This document shows, in pieces, positions 1 to 7,734 of a stretch of 15,345 nt of DNA (position 1 is the first letter of the stretch; each line of letters opens with the position of its first letter). The DNA is taken from positions 1-15,345 of the forward strand of contig JBKPDV010000151.1 of assembly GCA_046728075.1 (NCBI GenBank), in the 5' to 3' direction. The notes below the pieces were generated by a model. That model did not search any database and was not told where the DNA came from. It was given only the letters and a program-made list of their open reading frames with translations. Source of the DNA: JBKPDV01 sp046728075 (GTDB lineage: Bacteria; Acidobacteriota; Thermoanaerobaculia; UBA5066; Gp7-AA6). Both the position numbers and the translations under genes were made by a program.

Positions 1-420
1 GCAGTTGCCACGGCCCGGCCGGTCGCGACCGCGGCAAGGCCCCCCGCGACCGCCGTCGCCACGGCCCGGCCACCGGCTCCTGCAACGCCGGCCCCCCGAG
101 GCGAGATCGCGGGGACCGATCGCTCCAGCTGGCTCGAGCGCGCGCGGCGAGACCGCCGCCGCCTGCTGGCGGACAAGAAGACGCGTTATGCCATCCAGCT
201 CGAGCTCGTCTGCGAGACGCCTTCGCTGGCTGAGGCCTGGAAACACGACCGGCCGGCAGGCACGCTCTGGCTCCTGACGGAAACACACCAGGGGAAGGAG
301 TGCTTCCGCGTCCTGTGGGGCCGATATGGGTCGATCGACGAGGCCAAGCGGGCCAAATCGGGGGTTCCCGCCTATTTTGTGACATCGAGCAACCGTCCGG
401 CAGTCGTTGGGGTCCGGTAG
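1..420 (+). CDS. SPOR-domain protein, C-terminal part (5' end outside window)
   Basis: An open frame runs from the first base to TAG at 418-420, giving 139 codons with no start needed inside the window. The first 35 or so residues are an Ala/Pro/Arg/Thr-rich low-complexity linker. A basic stretch follows (about 42-60), then a compact domain at about 61-130. That domain has the SPOR pattern: an opening RYAIQLEL strand, a middle segment WLLTETHQGKECFRVLWGRYG, and a closing helix with SIDEAKRAKSGVPAYF. SPOR domains bind denuded septal peptidoglycan glycans and usually sit at the C-terminus behind such a linker. Position and layout therefore fit a secreted or membrane-anchored cell-envelope protein, but the N-terminal anchor cannot be seen. 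The next gene starts 23 nt downstream, so the two may be co-transcribed. Confidence is good for the SPOR domain; the whole-protein function is unknown. Confidence 0.78.
   Translation, partial: AVATARPVATAARPPATAVATARPPAPATPAPRGEIAGTDRSSWLERARRDRRRLLADKKTRYAIQLELVCETPSLAEAWKHDRPAGTLWLLTETHQGKECFRVLWGRYGSIDEAKRAKSGVPAYFVTSSNRPAVVGVR
4..71 (+). repeat. in-frame 51-bp repeat in the SPOR protein linker
   Basis: A 14-base block, GCCACGGCCCGGCC, occurs at 7-20 and again at 58-71, 51 bases (17 codons) apart. Both copies encode VATARP. It lies inside the Ala/Pro-rich linker of the partial SPOR gene and probably reflects in-frame repeat expansion of a flexible spacer. The 5' extent is unknown because the window starts here. 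Confidence 0.5.
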
Positions 421-442
421 AATCGTTACAGGTTCCCTGAAT

Positions 443-2080
443 ATGGACAAATCGCCCGGCTTCCGAGGATCCCTCAAGGAGACTCCGCTTCCGCAGGTCC
501 TGCGGCGCATCTTCCTCGAGCGTCTCAAGGGAACTCTGACCCTCGTGCACGGGGACGAAACACGCCATCTCTTTTTCGAGAAGGGGGAGTTGCGCACCGC
601 GACGTCCTCCCGCGAAGGGCAGCGGATCGGCGCGTTTCTCAAGCGGCGCGGGTGGATCACGGACCAGGACATTTCCTGGGCGCTCGAGACGGTCGCGCGC
701 CAGGGCCGGGCGCGGCTGGGCAAGATCCTGGTGGAGAAGGGGCTCGTCTCTCGAGCCGTCCTCGACGCCGAGATGCGCCGTCTCGTCGAAGAGATCGTTT
801 ACTCCACGTTCGAATGGGAAGACGGCGAATACCGGTTTCAGTCCTCGACGGGCGTGCTCGACCCGGATGTCGCGCTCTCGCTCTCCACCGCGGCGATCAT
901 CGTGGAAGGGATCCGCCGCCTTCCGGAGGGAGAGGTTTTTCGGGAGCGTCTCGGAGACGGCCGCCGCATCCCGATCCTCTCCACGGACCCGATGTCCCGC
1001 TACCAGTATCTGCCGCTGACTCCGCAGGAGGCGTACCTGCTCTCCCGCATCGACGGAACGCTGGACCTCGATTCGCTGCTGAAGATCGGCGGCTCCTCGC
1101 GCGGCGCGACGTCGAAGACGTTGTACGCGCTTCTGTCCTGCGGAATCGTCGAGTGGCGACCCGACGGAGTCCTCCCGGTGGCTCCGCCTCCCGAGGATGC
1201 GTTCGAACGTTTGAACGTCGAGGTCGCGGCGGAAGCTTCCAAGCGGGCCCCGGGCCACGCCGAGCTCGTTAAGAACACCTATCGGCGGATCGACTGGCTG
1301 ACCCACTACGAGCTGTTGGGAATCAAACCCGACGCGTCGCGGGACCAGATCCAGCAGGCGTACTTCGAGCGCAGCCGCCTCTTCCACCCGGACCTTCGCC
1401 ACCGCGAAGATCTCACGCATTTCTCCAAGGAGCTCGCCGCGGTCTTCGACGGATTGAAGAAAGCCCACGAGGTGCTGGCGGAGCCGGGCCGGCGTCTGGA
1501 ATACGACGTCTCGCTCGCCGATGCCCCGCTGCCGGTGGCAGTCCTCGAGACGGCGTCCGACCCCAAGGCGCGAGAGCAGCTGGCGGCACACAGCTACAAG
1601 AGAGCGAAACAGCTCATCGCCGAGAAGGACTATCACCCCGCGGTGGAGATGCTGCGGGAGGCCATCCGATTCGTTCCCGACAACGCCGAGTATCGCTTCG
1701 CGCTGGCGCAGGTCGAGATGAAGAACGCCAACTGGATCGACAAGGCGCTGGCGAACCTCAAAGAGGCCGCTCGGCTGGCCCCGCGCAATCGCGAGTACAT
1801 CCGCGTCGCCGCGCGAACGCTGTACCAACACGGCCAGGCAGAGGATGCCGAGACCTTCGCGCGGCGGCTTCTGAGTCTCGAGCCGACCCCCGAGAACCAG
1901 GAGCTGCTCGACTCCATCACGGGCAAACAGCCGGAGCTGCCTCCGACCGAGGGGCTCACGCTGGAACCTCTGCCCGGGCCGCCGGAAACGGCGGACCAGG
2001 TGGATATCGGCTCACCTCCTCCGCCCGAGGAAGGCCGGCGTCCCTCGCTGTTCTCGCGGCTGTTCCGAAACCGGACGTGA
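443..2080 (+). CDS. DUF4388 / J-domain / TPR fusion protein
   Basis: The protein has 545 residues in three recognisable parts. Residues about 7-135 match DUF4388 (PATAN-like), beginning FRGSLKETPLPQVLRRIF and including GTLTLVHGDETRHLFFEKGEL. Residues about 287-357 form a J domain with the diagnostic HPD tripeptide at 315-317, so it could stimulate an Hsp70 (DnaK) ATPase. Residues about 384-480 form at least two TPR-like helical repeats. The tail (about 495-545) is Pro/Glu-rich and disordered. No signal peptide or membrane segment is seen, so it is probably cytoplasmic. ATG at 443 is chosen because homology begins right after it; an upstream TTG at 407 would overlap the previous gene and has no Shine-Dalgarno. 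The stop overlaps the next gene's GTG (GTGA), implying translational coupling to the DUF4126 membrane protein. The domains are clear; the cellular role is not known. DUF4388 proteins are often linked to signalling and gliding-type systems. Confidence 0.85.
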   Translation: MDKSPGFRGSLKETPLPQVLRRIFLERLKGTLTLVHGDETRHLFFEKGELRTATSSREGQRIGAFLKRRGWITDQDISWALETVARQGRARLGKILVEKGLVSRAVLDAEMRRLVEEIVYSTFEWEDGEYRFQSSTGVLDPDVALSLSTAAIIVEGIRRLPEGEVFRERLGDGRRIPILSTDPMSRYQYLPLTPQEAYLLSRIDGTLDLDSLLKIGGSSRGATSKTLYALLSCGIVEWRPDGVLPVAPPPEDAFERLNVEVAAEASKRAPGHAELVKNTYRRIDWLTHYELLGIKPDASRDQIQQAYFERSRLFHPDLRHREDLTHFSKELAAVFDGLKKAHEVLAEPGRRLEYDVSLADAPLPVAVLETASDPKAREQLAAHSYKRAKQLIAEKDYHPAVEMLREAIRFVPDNAEYRFALAQVEMKNANWIDKALANLKEAARLAPRNREYIRVAARTLYQHGQAEDAETFARRLLSLEPTPENQELLDSITGKQPELPPTEGLTLEPLPGPPETADQVDIGSPPPPEEGRRPSLFSRLFRNRT

Positions 2081-2685
2081 CCCCGCTCTTGACGGGCCTC
2101 GGCCTCGCCGCGGCGGCGGGACTGAATGCCTGGGCGGTCCTTCTCCTTTTTCACGGCCTGGTTCGCTTGCTGCCGCAGGAGTTTCCCGGTCCCGTGACCG
2201 CGTTTCTTTCCAGCCCGGTCGTCCTGGAAGTGGTGCTCGTTCTCTTCCTGCTGGAGTTCATCGTCAACAAGATCCCGGTGGTCGACCGATTCTGGGAATC
2301 GGCGCACACGCTGCTGCGTCCCATCGTCGGCGTCCTGCTCTGTCTGGCCTGTCTTCCCGATTCCGCCGGCGTCCTGGGCCGCATCGGCGCCTCCGTCGGC
2401 GCGGCGGCGGCGGCTCTGGCAGCGCACCTGGCCAAATCGACGACGCGCCTCACATCGACGGCCGCCACACGCGGCGTGACGCAGTTCTTCTTGTCTCTCG
2501 CCGAGGATGTCGTCGCGGTCGTGCTGGCCACGCTCTGTTTTTTTCAGCCGCTCTTCACGGCCATACTCCTGGTCGGCCTCGCGGCGACCCTGCTTCTTCA
2601 TCGGCCCCGCGTGGCACGGACCGTTCAGCTGTTGTTGTTCCGGTTGCAACATCCCAGAACAAAGACAGTGACAAGTGACGAGTGA
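2077..2685 (+). CDS. DUF4126 family integral membrane protein
   Basis: This is a 202-residue hydrophobic protein. Membrane segments are visible at about 3-27, 47-66, 82-95, 98-117 and 140-178. The AAGLNAWAVLL start and the polar loop KIPVVDRFWE (about 65-74) are the pattern I associate with DUF4126, a family without known function. It starts with GTG at 2077, overlapping the upstream TGA by four bases, so translation is probably coupled to the J-domain protein. The last residues, VTSDE, and the TGA stop at 2683-2685 are encoded by the 7-bp repeat element that begins at 2667. The native C-terminus therefore appears to have been replaced or extended by the repeat. Family assignment is moderately sure; function is unknown. 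Confidence 0.75.
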   Translation: MTPLLTGLGLAAAAGLNAWAVLLLFHGLVRLLPQEFPGPVTAFLSSPVVLEVVLVLFLLEFIVNKIPVVDRFWESAHTLLRPIVGVLLCLACLPDSAGVLGRIGASVGAAAAALAAHLAKSTTRLTSTAATRGVTQFFLSLAEDVVAVVLATLCFFQPLFTAILLVGLAATLLLHRPRVARTVQLLLFRLQHPRTKTVTSDE

Positions 2686-2750
2686 CAAGTGACGGGCGAC
2701 GCAGACCGCTCTCTTCTTGACTTGTCACTTGACACTGGTCACTCGTCACT
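2667..2750. repeat. paired inverted 7-bp tandem element, AGTGACA type
   Basis: Arm 1 (2667-2694) is four 7-bp units alternating AGTGACA and AGTGACG. Arm 2 (2721-2750) is the degenerate reverse complement (units like GTCACTT and GTCACTC). The spacer is about 26 nt. The transcript could fold into a hairpin of roughly 28 bp with mismatches. TGA occurs in each unit of arm 1 at 2669, 2676, 2683 and 2690, covering all three forward frames. It fills the gap between DUF4126 (whose stop is the third TGA) and the NYN gene, whose ATG lies 6 nt after arm 2. No U-tract follows, so this is not a classical intrinsic terminator. Confidence 0.85.
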
Positions 2751-2756
2751 GCATTC

Positions 2757-3197
2757 ATGCCCTACTTCCTCGACGGCAACAACCTGATCGGCCGGGTGCG
2801 GCGCACGGCACGGCCGACGGAGGCGGATCGCGCGGCGCTCGTGGCCGAAATCGCGGAGCGCTTGAGGCGTTCGAAGGCCAGCGCGGTTCTCTTCTTCGAC
2901 GGAGCGGGGGAGCGAAGCTCCACGCTCGGCAGCCTGTCGATACGGGCGGCGGGCGGCAGCGCGGACGACGCGATCCTGCGGGAGATCGAGCGGTCACGCG
3001 CTCCTGGAGAGATTGTCGTCGTCACCGCCGATCGGGATCTTTCGCGGCGCGCCCAGGACCTTGGCGCGAAGAGGAGCTCTCCGGAAGACTTCTGGCGGCG
3101 CGTCGGAGCGGGCGGCGGGCAGGCGCAGAAGGAGCCCGCGGCCATCGACGTGGAAGACTGGATGAAGTACTTCGAAGATGAGAAAAACAGAGAATAG
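2757..3197 (+). CDS. NYN-domain (YacP/Rae1-like) ribonuclease
   Basis: This 146-residue protein is one NYN/PIN-like nuclease domain. The opening MPYFLDGNNLIG carries the first acidic residue (D6). D48 ends the second strand (AVLFFDG). SADD contributes D70 and D71, and VVTADRDLSRRAQDLGA contributes D92 and D94. These acidic positions are those expected to bind metal in NYN nucleases. The family includes YacP/Rae1, a ribosome-associated endoribonuclease in Bacillus; this single-domain length is close to it. The C-terminal tail (about 118-146) is variable and acidic. The ATG lies 6 nt after a repeat arm and has no Shine-Dalgarno, so translation initiation may be weak or the message leaderless. 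RNase P RNA follows downstream on the same strand, so two RNA-processing functions are neighbours; whether that matters is unknown. Confidence 0.85.
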   Translation: MPYFLDGNNLIGRVRRTARPTEADRAALVAEIAERLRRSKASAVLFFDGAGERSSTLGSLSIRAAGGSADDAILREIERSRAPGEIVVVTADRDLSRRAQDLGAKRSSPEDFWRRVGAGGGQAQKEPAAIDVEDWMKYFEDEKNRE

Positions 3198-3209
3198 TGC
3201 GACTGCACC

Positions 3210-3232
3210 CTACCGACTACCGACTACCGACT
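3210..3232. repeat. solo arm of the 7-bp repeat, CTACCGA type
   Basis: Three full CTACCGA units plus a partial one lie between the NYN stop and the RNase P RNA promoter. The sequence is the arm-2 orientation of the AGTCGGT-type elements at 8730-8805 and 14835-14915. No complementary arm was seen within about 100 bases on either side. It ends 20 bases before the candidate -10 box of rnpB, where a -35 region would lie. Confidence 0.75.
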
Positions 3233-3252
3233 CGATCCTGGAGCACCACTGA

Positions 3253-3258
3253 TACAAT
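3253..3258 (+). promoter_or_regulatory. candidate -10 box of RNase P RNA
   Basis: TACAAT matches the bacterial -10 consensus at five of six positions. It lies about 8 bases before the start of P1 of the RNase P RNA, which is the right distance for a sigma-70-type start. No convincing TTGACA-like -35 was found at 16-18 bp spacing. Confidence 0.5.
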
Positions 3259-3265
3259 AGCCTCG

Positions 3266-3661
<396 letters not shown>

Positions 3662-3671
3662 TCTTTTTTGA

Positions 3672-3758
3672 GTCTAAAGTCTAAGGTCTAAAGTCTAAGG
3701 TTCAATACCAGATCCGATATATCTCGAACCTTAAACCTTAGACCTTGGACCTTAGACC
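3672..3758. repeat. paired inverted 7-bp tandem element, GTCTAAA/G type
   Basis: Arm 1 (3672-3702) is four units of GTCTAAA or GTCTAAG followed by GTT. Arm 2 (3727-3758) is the near reverse complement (units like CCTTAGA), with a 24-nt spacer between. TAA falls at 3675, 3682, 3689 and 3696, covering all three forward frames. It sits between the rnpB terminator and the LD-carboxypeptidase start, which begins 2 bases after arm 2. Confidence 0.85.
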
Positions 3759-3759
3759 G

Positions 3760-4677
3760 TTGTCTCTCCTCAAGCCCCCTTCGCTGAAGCCCGGCGCCAC
3801 GATCGGCGTCGCCGCCCTGTCCGGCCCGGTCGACGCCGACAGGCTCGAGCGCGGCATCACTCGTCTTCGGCAGAAGGGATATCGCGTCGTCGAGGCGGCG
3901 AACCTGCGCAAGAGGTCCGGTTTTCTGGCCGGGTCCGATGAGGAACGCGCCTCGGGGTATCGCGAGCTGGTGCGCGATCCTGCTGTCGACGCGATCTTCT
4001 TCGCTCGCGGAGGCTACGGCTCTTCGCGGACGCTCTCCCGACTCGATCCGGCCGAGGCCCTGCAGCATCCGAAGATCCATCTGGGTGCGTCGGACCTGAC
4101 GGCCCTCTTCGCTTTCCTCTATCGCCATGCGCGGCTCGCAACCTTTTACGGACCCATGGTGGCGCTGGAGATAGGGGAGGACGGGAATCTCGACTGGGAA
4201 TCGGTCCTTTCCGGGTCCGTTCCGGAGAGGCACCCTTTTGCGGATCCGGACGTCGTGGCTCAGGGGACGGGCGAGGGGCCCCTCATCGGCGGCTGTCTCT
4301 CCCTTCTGTCGTCTCTCTGCGGCACGCCCGAGGCCCTCGATGCCCGGGGAGCGATCCTTTTCTGGGAAGACATCGGAGAGGAGACCTACCGGATCGACCG
4401 TCTGTTGACCCAACTGGAACGCTCGGGTACGCTGGCGAATCTGCAAGGTATGGTGATCGGCTCGGTGCTTCCCGGCGGTCGTGACCAGACTCCGGAGCAG
4501 ATCCGGCAGTCTCTCCGGGACTGTCTTCGCGGAGCGCCTTTCCCCGTTGCCCTGAATTTTCCGGCAGGGCATCTCCCGCGCCCGCGGACGCTGCCGCTGG
4601 GCGGCCGGGTGCGCCTGGATCTGCGCGACGCCAGAGAGCTGGTGTTCCTCGAAGCCGGGGTATCGGTGGCCCGATGA
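3760..4677 (+). CDS. LD-carboxypeptidase, peptidase family S66
   Basis: This 305-residue protein matches muramoyl-tetrapeptide carboxypeptidase (LdcA-type), a cytoplasmic enzyme that removes the terminal D-Ala from tetrapeptides during peptidoglycan recycling. The N-terminus KPPSLKPGATIGVAALSGPV is the family's usual opening. The Ser nucleophile is S111 in GASDLTAL, and the Glu and His of the triad fit E203 (FWEDIGEE) and H271 (FPAGHLPRP). The E-to-H spacing of 68 is as in characterised members. FARGGYGSSR (81-90) is also typical. TTG at 3760 is preferred because homology begins immediately; a TTG five codons upstream (3745) lies inside the repeat arm. No Shine-Dalgarno is seen for either. 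Its stop overlaps the next ATG (ATGA), so it is coupled to the cNMP/FHA gene. The function call is strong; the exact start is uncertain. Confidence 0.9.
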   Translation: MSLLKPPSLKPGATIGVAALSGPVDADRLERGITRLRQKGYRVVEAANLRKRSGFLAGSDEERASGYRELVRDPAVDAIFFARGGYGSSRTLSRLDPAEALQHPKIHLGASDLTALFAFLYRHARLATFYGPMVALEIGEDGNLDWESVLSGSVPERHPFADPDVVAQGTGEGPLIGGCLSLLSSLCGTPEALDARGAILFWEDIGEETYRIDRLLTQLERSGTLANLQGMVIGSVLPGGRDQTPEQIRQSLRDCLRGAPFPVALNFPAGHLPRPRTLPLGGRVRLDLRDARELVFLEAGVSVAR

Positions 4678-5513
4678 AAGCCGTCTTCAAATCGGGGAAG
4701 GAGACGGGCGGCAAGAACCCGTTCGAGCGCTACATCGTCACGCATCCCATGGGAGACATCATCTTTTCCGAGGGGGATATCGGAACCGAGATGTACATCC
4801 TCCAGTCGGGGACGGTCGAGCTCTTCAAGCAGATCGCCGGCGAGACGAGAGTTCTGGCGACCCTGGACAAAGGGGACTTCTTCGGAGAGATGAGCGTGCT
4901 CGAGGACCTGCCCCGCACCGCGTCCGCGCGTGCCAAGACGGACGTGGAGCTCGTCAAGATCAACGGCGCCATGTTCGACACGATGTTGAAGAGCAACACC
5001 GAGATCGCGGTCCGCATGATGCGCAAGCTCTCCCGGCGCCTGCGCGAAGTCACCGCGATGCTCGAGGAGGCTCTTGGACGCCGCGTCGCGGAGGAAGAGC
5101 GGCCGCCTGCCCCGCCCGTCGAGGAAGAAAAACCGCCGCCGCGCAAGCCGGCCGCATCGCGAGAGAAGGTCGTGCCCCAGGGCGACATTTGCCGGCTGAT
5201 TTCCAGCGACGGCCAGACCGAGTTCTTCATGAACCGCGAGGGAGACACGCTGGTTGGACGCGCCGATCCCGTCACCGGCATCACGCCCGACGTCGACCTC
5301 TCTCCGCTCGATCCTCAGCGCTCCACGTCGCGACGGCACGCGAAGGTCTACCAGCTCGCCGGTCACTTCTACGTGATGGAGGAAATCGGCGTCATGAACG
5401 GCACCTTCGTCAACGACACGCGGCTGGCCACCGGCGCGCCCGTGGCGATTCAGAACGGCGACACATTGAAATTCGGCCTGGTGGCTCTGACCTTCCAGGA
5501 CTCGAAGGCGTAA
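4674..5513 (+). CDS. cyclic-nucleotide-binding / FHA domain signalling protein
   Basis: This 279-residue protein combines two sensor domains. Residues about 18-130 form a CRP-type cyclic-nucleotide-binding domain with the phosphate-binding cassette FFGEMSVLEDLPRTASARA (69-87). The key Glu (E72) and Arg (R81) are present, so it may bind a cyclic nucleotide. A Pro/Glu-rich linker (about 140-165) follows. A forkhead-associated domain occupies about 172-275, with GR at 195-196, STSRRH at 217-222 and NGTFVN at 242-247, so it likely reads phosphothreonine. There is no helix-turn-helix, so unlike CRP it should not bind DNA itself. It starts in an ATGA overlap with the LD-carboxypeptidase. An adaptor linking a nucleotide signal to Ser/Thr kinase signalling is plausible, but no kinase is present in the window. 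Confidence 0.9.
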   Translation: MKAVFKSGKETGGKNPFERYIVTHPMGDIIFSEGDIGTEMYILQSGTVELFKQIAGETRVLATLDKGDFFGEMSVLEDLPRTASARAKTDVELVKINGAMFDTMLKSNTEIAVRMMRKLSRRLREVTAMLEEALGRRVAEEERPPAPPVEEEKPPPRKPAASREKVVPQGDICRLISSDGQTEFFMNREGDTLVGRADPVTGITPDVDLSPLDPQRSTSRRHAKVYQLAGHFYVMEEIGVMNGTFVNDTRLATGAPVAIQNGDTLKFGLVALTFQDSKA

Positions 5514-5589
5514 CACCGTTTCTCCTCGACCCTCGCGCGCTCCGACCGCGCCGCCTGCCGCTCCCGGGCCCCTTTCCCTGCGAGACCCC

Positions 5590-7566
5590 GTGTCCCGCCT
5601 GGCCGGTCTCGGCACCGCCCGAGCGGCCGCCCTGGCGGCGGACGGGATTCGGTCCGTCGGGGACTTTCTTCTTCGATTGCCTTTTCGCTACGAAGACCGG
5701 CGCCATTACGGGACGATCTCGGCCCTTTCGGCGGGTCAGCCGGCGACCGTGATGGCGCGGCTGACGGGAGTCCGCTCCGCTCGCATGCGACGCGGGCTCT
5801 TTCGCGTCGAGGCGATCGCCGACGATGGGACCGGCGCGGTGCGCGTCGTCTGGCACAACCGCTACGCCTCCTTCGCGGAGGCGCTCTCGTCCGGCCGCCC
5901 CGTCATTCTTTACGGGGCAGCGGCAGTCACGCCCCGCGGCGAAACGCGTCTGGAAAACCCCGAGACCGAGATCGTGCGGCCGGGCGAGGAGGCGGATCCT
6001 CTTCATTCCGGCCGGATCGTCGGGATCTATCACCGGATCGGAGGAATCGCGCCAAGGGCCTGGCGGACGCTCGCGCGCCGCGCGCTGGATGGAATCACGC
6101 CGGATTTCGCGGCGGCGACTTCGGCTGCCGCCGCACGCGCCGCTCTCGAGCAGGCGCATTTCCCGGAAACTTTCGAGAGCGCGGACGCGGGCAGGCGCGC
6201 GCTCGCCGGCGAGGAGCTGCTGGTTCTGGCGGCGGGCATCGAGGAGAAGCGTGCGCGCCTGAAGGAGCGGCGAGGACGCGTCATCGCCGCGGATGACACG
6301 ATCCGCCGGACAGCGCGGGAGGTCCTGCCGTTTCGGCTGACGGGCGCCCAGAAGAGGACCCTCCAGGAGATCACCGCTGACCTCGCCTCGGGACGAGCCA
6401 TGGCGCGGCTGCTCCAGGGGGACGTCGGCAGCGGAAAGACGATCGTCGCGGGGCTGGCTTTTCTCCTGGCCGCTCGAAACGGCCGGCAAGGAGCCTTGAT
6501 GGCCCCGACCGAGATTCTGGCGGAGCAGCACGCCGCGACGCTGGCTTCCTGGATGGAAAAGGCGGGAGTTCGTCTGGGCCTGCTGACCGGCCGCGTGCGG
6601 GGCCGCCCCCGCCGGATGCTCCTAGAAGCTCTCGCCGACGGCCAGATCGACCTGCTGATCGGCACGCATGCTCTGATCGAAGCGCCTGTCCGGTTTCGCG
6701 ACCTCGCCCTCGTGGTCGTGGACGAGCAGCACCGCTTCGGTGTCGCCCACCGGGCCACGCTGTTCGGCAAGGGCGCGTTCCCGCATGTGCTCGTCATGAC
6801 CGCCACCCCCATCCCGCGCTCGCTCGCGTGGGCCATTTACGGAGAGCTGGACGTCTCGGTTCTCGACGAAAAGCCTCCCGGCCGCCGCGCGGTCGTGACG
6901 CGAGTGCGGGAAGAGTCCGCTCGCGACCGGGTCTACCGGTTTGCCGCGGAGAGGGTGCGGGCGGGGGAGCGTGTCTACGTCGTCGTGCCGGCAATCGAAG
7001 AGGGGGAGCGAGAGATCGCAGCCACGCGCGAGACGGCCGCTCGCGTCGCCTCGGCCGCGCCGGGCGTCTCGGTCGCAACGCTGCACGGGCGGATGCCAGC
7101 CGCTGAACGGGCGCGCGTCCTGGGAGAGTTTGCCGCGGGCCGGGTCGGTGTTCTCGTGGCGACAACGGTGGTCGAGGTCGGCGTCGACGTGCCGGAGGCC
7201 ACATTCATGGTCATCGAGAACGCGGAGGTCTTCGGCCTCGCGCAACTCCACCAGCTGCGGGGGCGCGTCGGCCGCAGCGAGCGGCCTTCCTGGTGCGCCC
7301 TGATCGTCGGAGAGGATGCAAGCGACGAGGCCCGGTCGAGGCTGGCCGTGCTCGAAGAGACATCGGATGGATTCCTGATCGCCGAGAAGGATCTCCAGGC
7401 GCGCGGCCCGGGGGATCTGCTCGGCAGCCGCCAGTCCGGCCTCGCCGCGATGCGTGTCGCCGACCCGGTGCGCGATCTGGCGCGCCTCGGAGAGGCGAGA
7501 CGGGTGGTGCTGGAGCGGATGACGAGAGGGGAGAGGATCGTCAGTGATTTGTTTGGGTACCCTTGA
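5590..7566 (+). CDS. recG: ATP-dependent DNA helicase RecG
   Basis: RecG remodels stalled replication forks and branched DNA. The 658-residue protein has the N-terminal wedge/OB region (about 1-245: helix-hairpin LAGLGTARAAALAADGI, LPFRYEDRRHY) followed by SF2 helicase motifs. These are TGAQKR (251-256), Walker A GDVGSGKT (277-284), DEQH (378-381), TATPIPR (404-410), TTVVEVGVDVP (525-535) and QLRGRVGR (555-562), then the C-terminal LGSRQSGL. The length is slightly short compared with about 690. GTG at 5590 is the only conventional start in the open frame, and it has no Shine-Dalgarno. RecG-like sequence (LSLRDPVSRLAGLG) continues about four codons upstream to an in-frame CTG at 5578, so the true start may be that CTG. 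It follows the cNMP/FHA gene by 76 bp. Identification is secure. Confidence 0.96.
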   Translation: MSRLAGLGTARAAALAADGIRSVGDFLLRLPFRYEDRRHYGTISALSAGQPATVMARLTGVRSARMRRGLFRVEAIADDGTGAVRVVWHNRYASFAEALSSGRPVILYGAAAVTPRGETRLENPETEIVRPGEEADPLHSGRIVGIYHRIGGIAPRAWRTLARRALDGITPDFAAATSAAAARAALEQAHFPETFESADAGRRALAGEELLVLAAGIEEKRARLKERRGRVIAADDTIRRTAREVLPFRLTGAQKRTLQEITADLASGRAMARLLQGDVGSGKTIVAGLAFLLAARNGRQGALMAPTEILAEQHAATLASWMEKAGVRLGLLTGRVRGRPRRMLLEALADGQIDLLIGTHALIEAPVRFRDLALVVVDEQHRFGVAHRATLFGKGAFPHVLVMTATPIPRSLAWAIYGELDVSVLDEKPPGRRAVVTRVREESARDRVYRFAAERVRAGERVYVVVPAIEEGEREIAATRETAARVASAAPGVSVATLHGRMPAAERARVLGEFAAGRVGVLVATTVVEVGVDVPEATFMVIENAEVFGLAQLHQLRGRVGRSERPSWCALIVGEDASDEARSRLAVLEETSDGFLIAEKDLQARGPGDLLGSRQSGLAAMRVADPVRDLARLGEARRVVLERMTRGERIVSDLFGYP

Positions 7567-7570
7567 TGCG

Positions 7571-7672
7571 GACGGGGAGACTGGGGGACAGGGGGACTGG
7601 GGGAAAGAGACGACTGAACGTCCTTTCCCGTCCCCCCGACCCCCCGTCACCCCGTCACCCCGTCACCCCGTC
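7571..7672. repeat. paired inverted 8-bp tandem element, GACGGGGT type
   Basis: Arm 1 (7571-7603) has four 8-bp units: GACGGGGA, GACTGGGG, GACAGGGG and GACTGGGG. Arm 2 (7628-7672) ends with GTCACCCC repeated three times and is C-rich throughout. Read on the minus strand, arm 2 carries TGA once per unit, in three different frames. The spacer is about 24 nt. It is the period-8 relative of the 7-bp elements and lies between the recG stop (7566) and the next gene. Confidence 0.8.
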
Positions 7673-7724
7673 TATGCCTGACCGGCACGGGGTTCCAGTC
7701 GATGCGTGGTAAATAGAACTCCAC

Positions 7725-7729
7725 GGAGG
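7725..7729 (+). promoter_or_regulatory. ribosome binding site deciding a TTG start
   Basis: GGAGG lies 5 nt before TTG 7735. This is a near-ideal site and spacing, and it fixes TTG as the start of the NAD(P)-binding protein whose Rossmann motif begins immediately after. Confidence 0.8.
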
Positions 7730-7734
7730 TCCAA

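Noticed and set aside
2667..2750. Repeat elements as ordinary rho-independent terminators
   Set aside because: Stems are long and imperfect and no T-tract follows the second arm at any copy; a true terminator elsewhere (9823-9849) looks quite different.
2717..3181. A plus-strand frame beginning in repeat arm 2 with peptide TCHLTLVTRH
   Set aside because: It translates the repeat and then an out-of-frame copy of the NYN gene.
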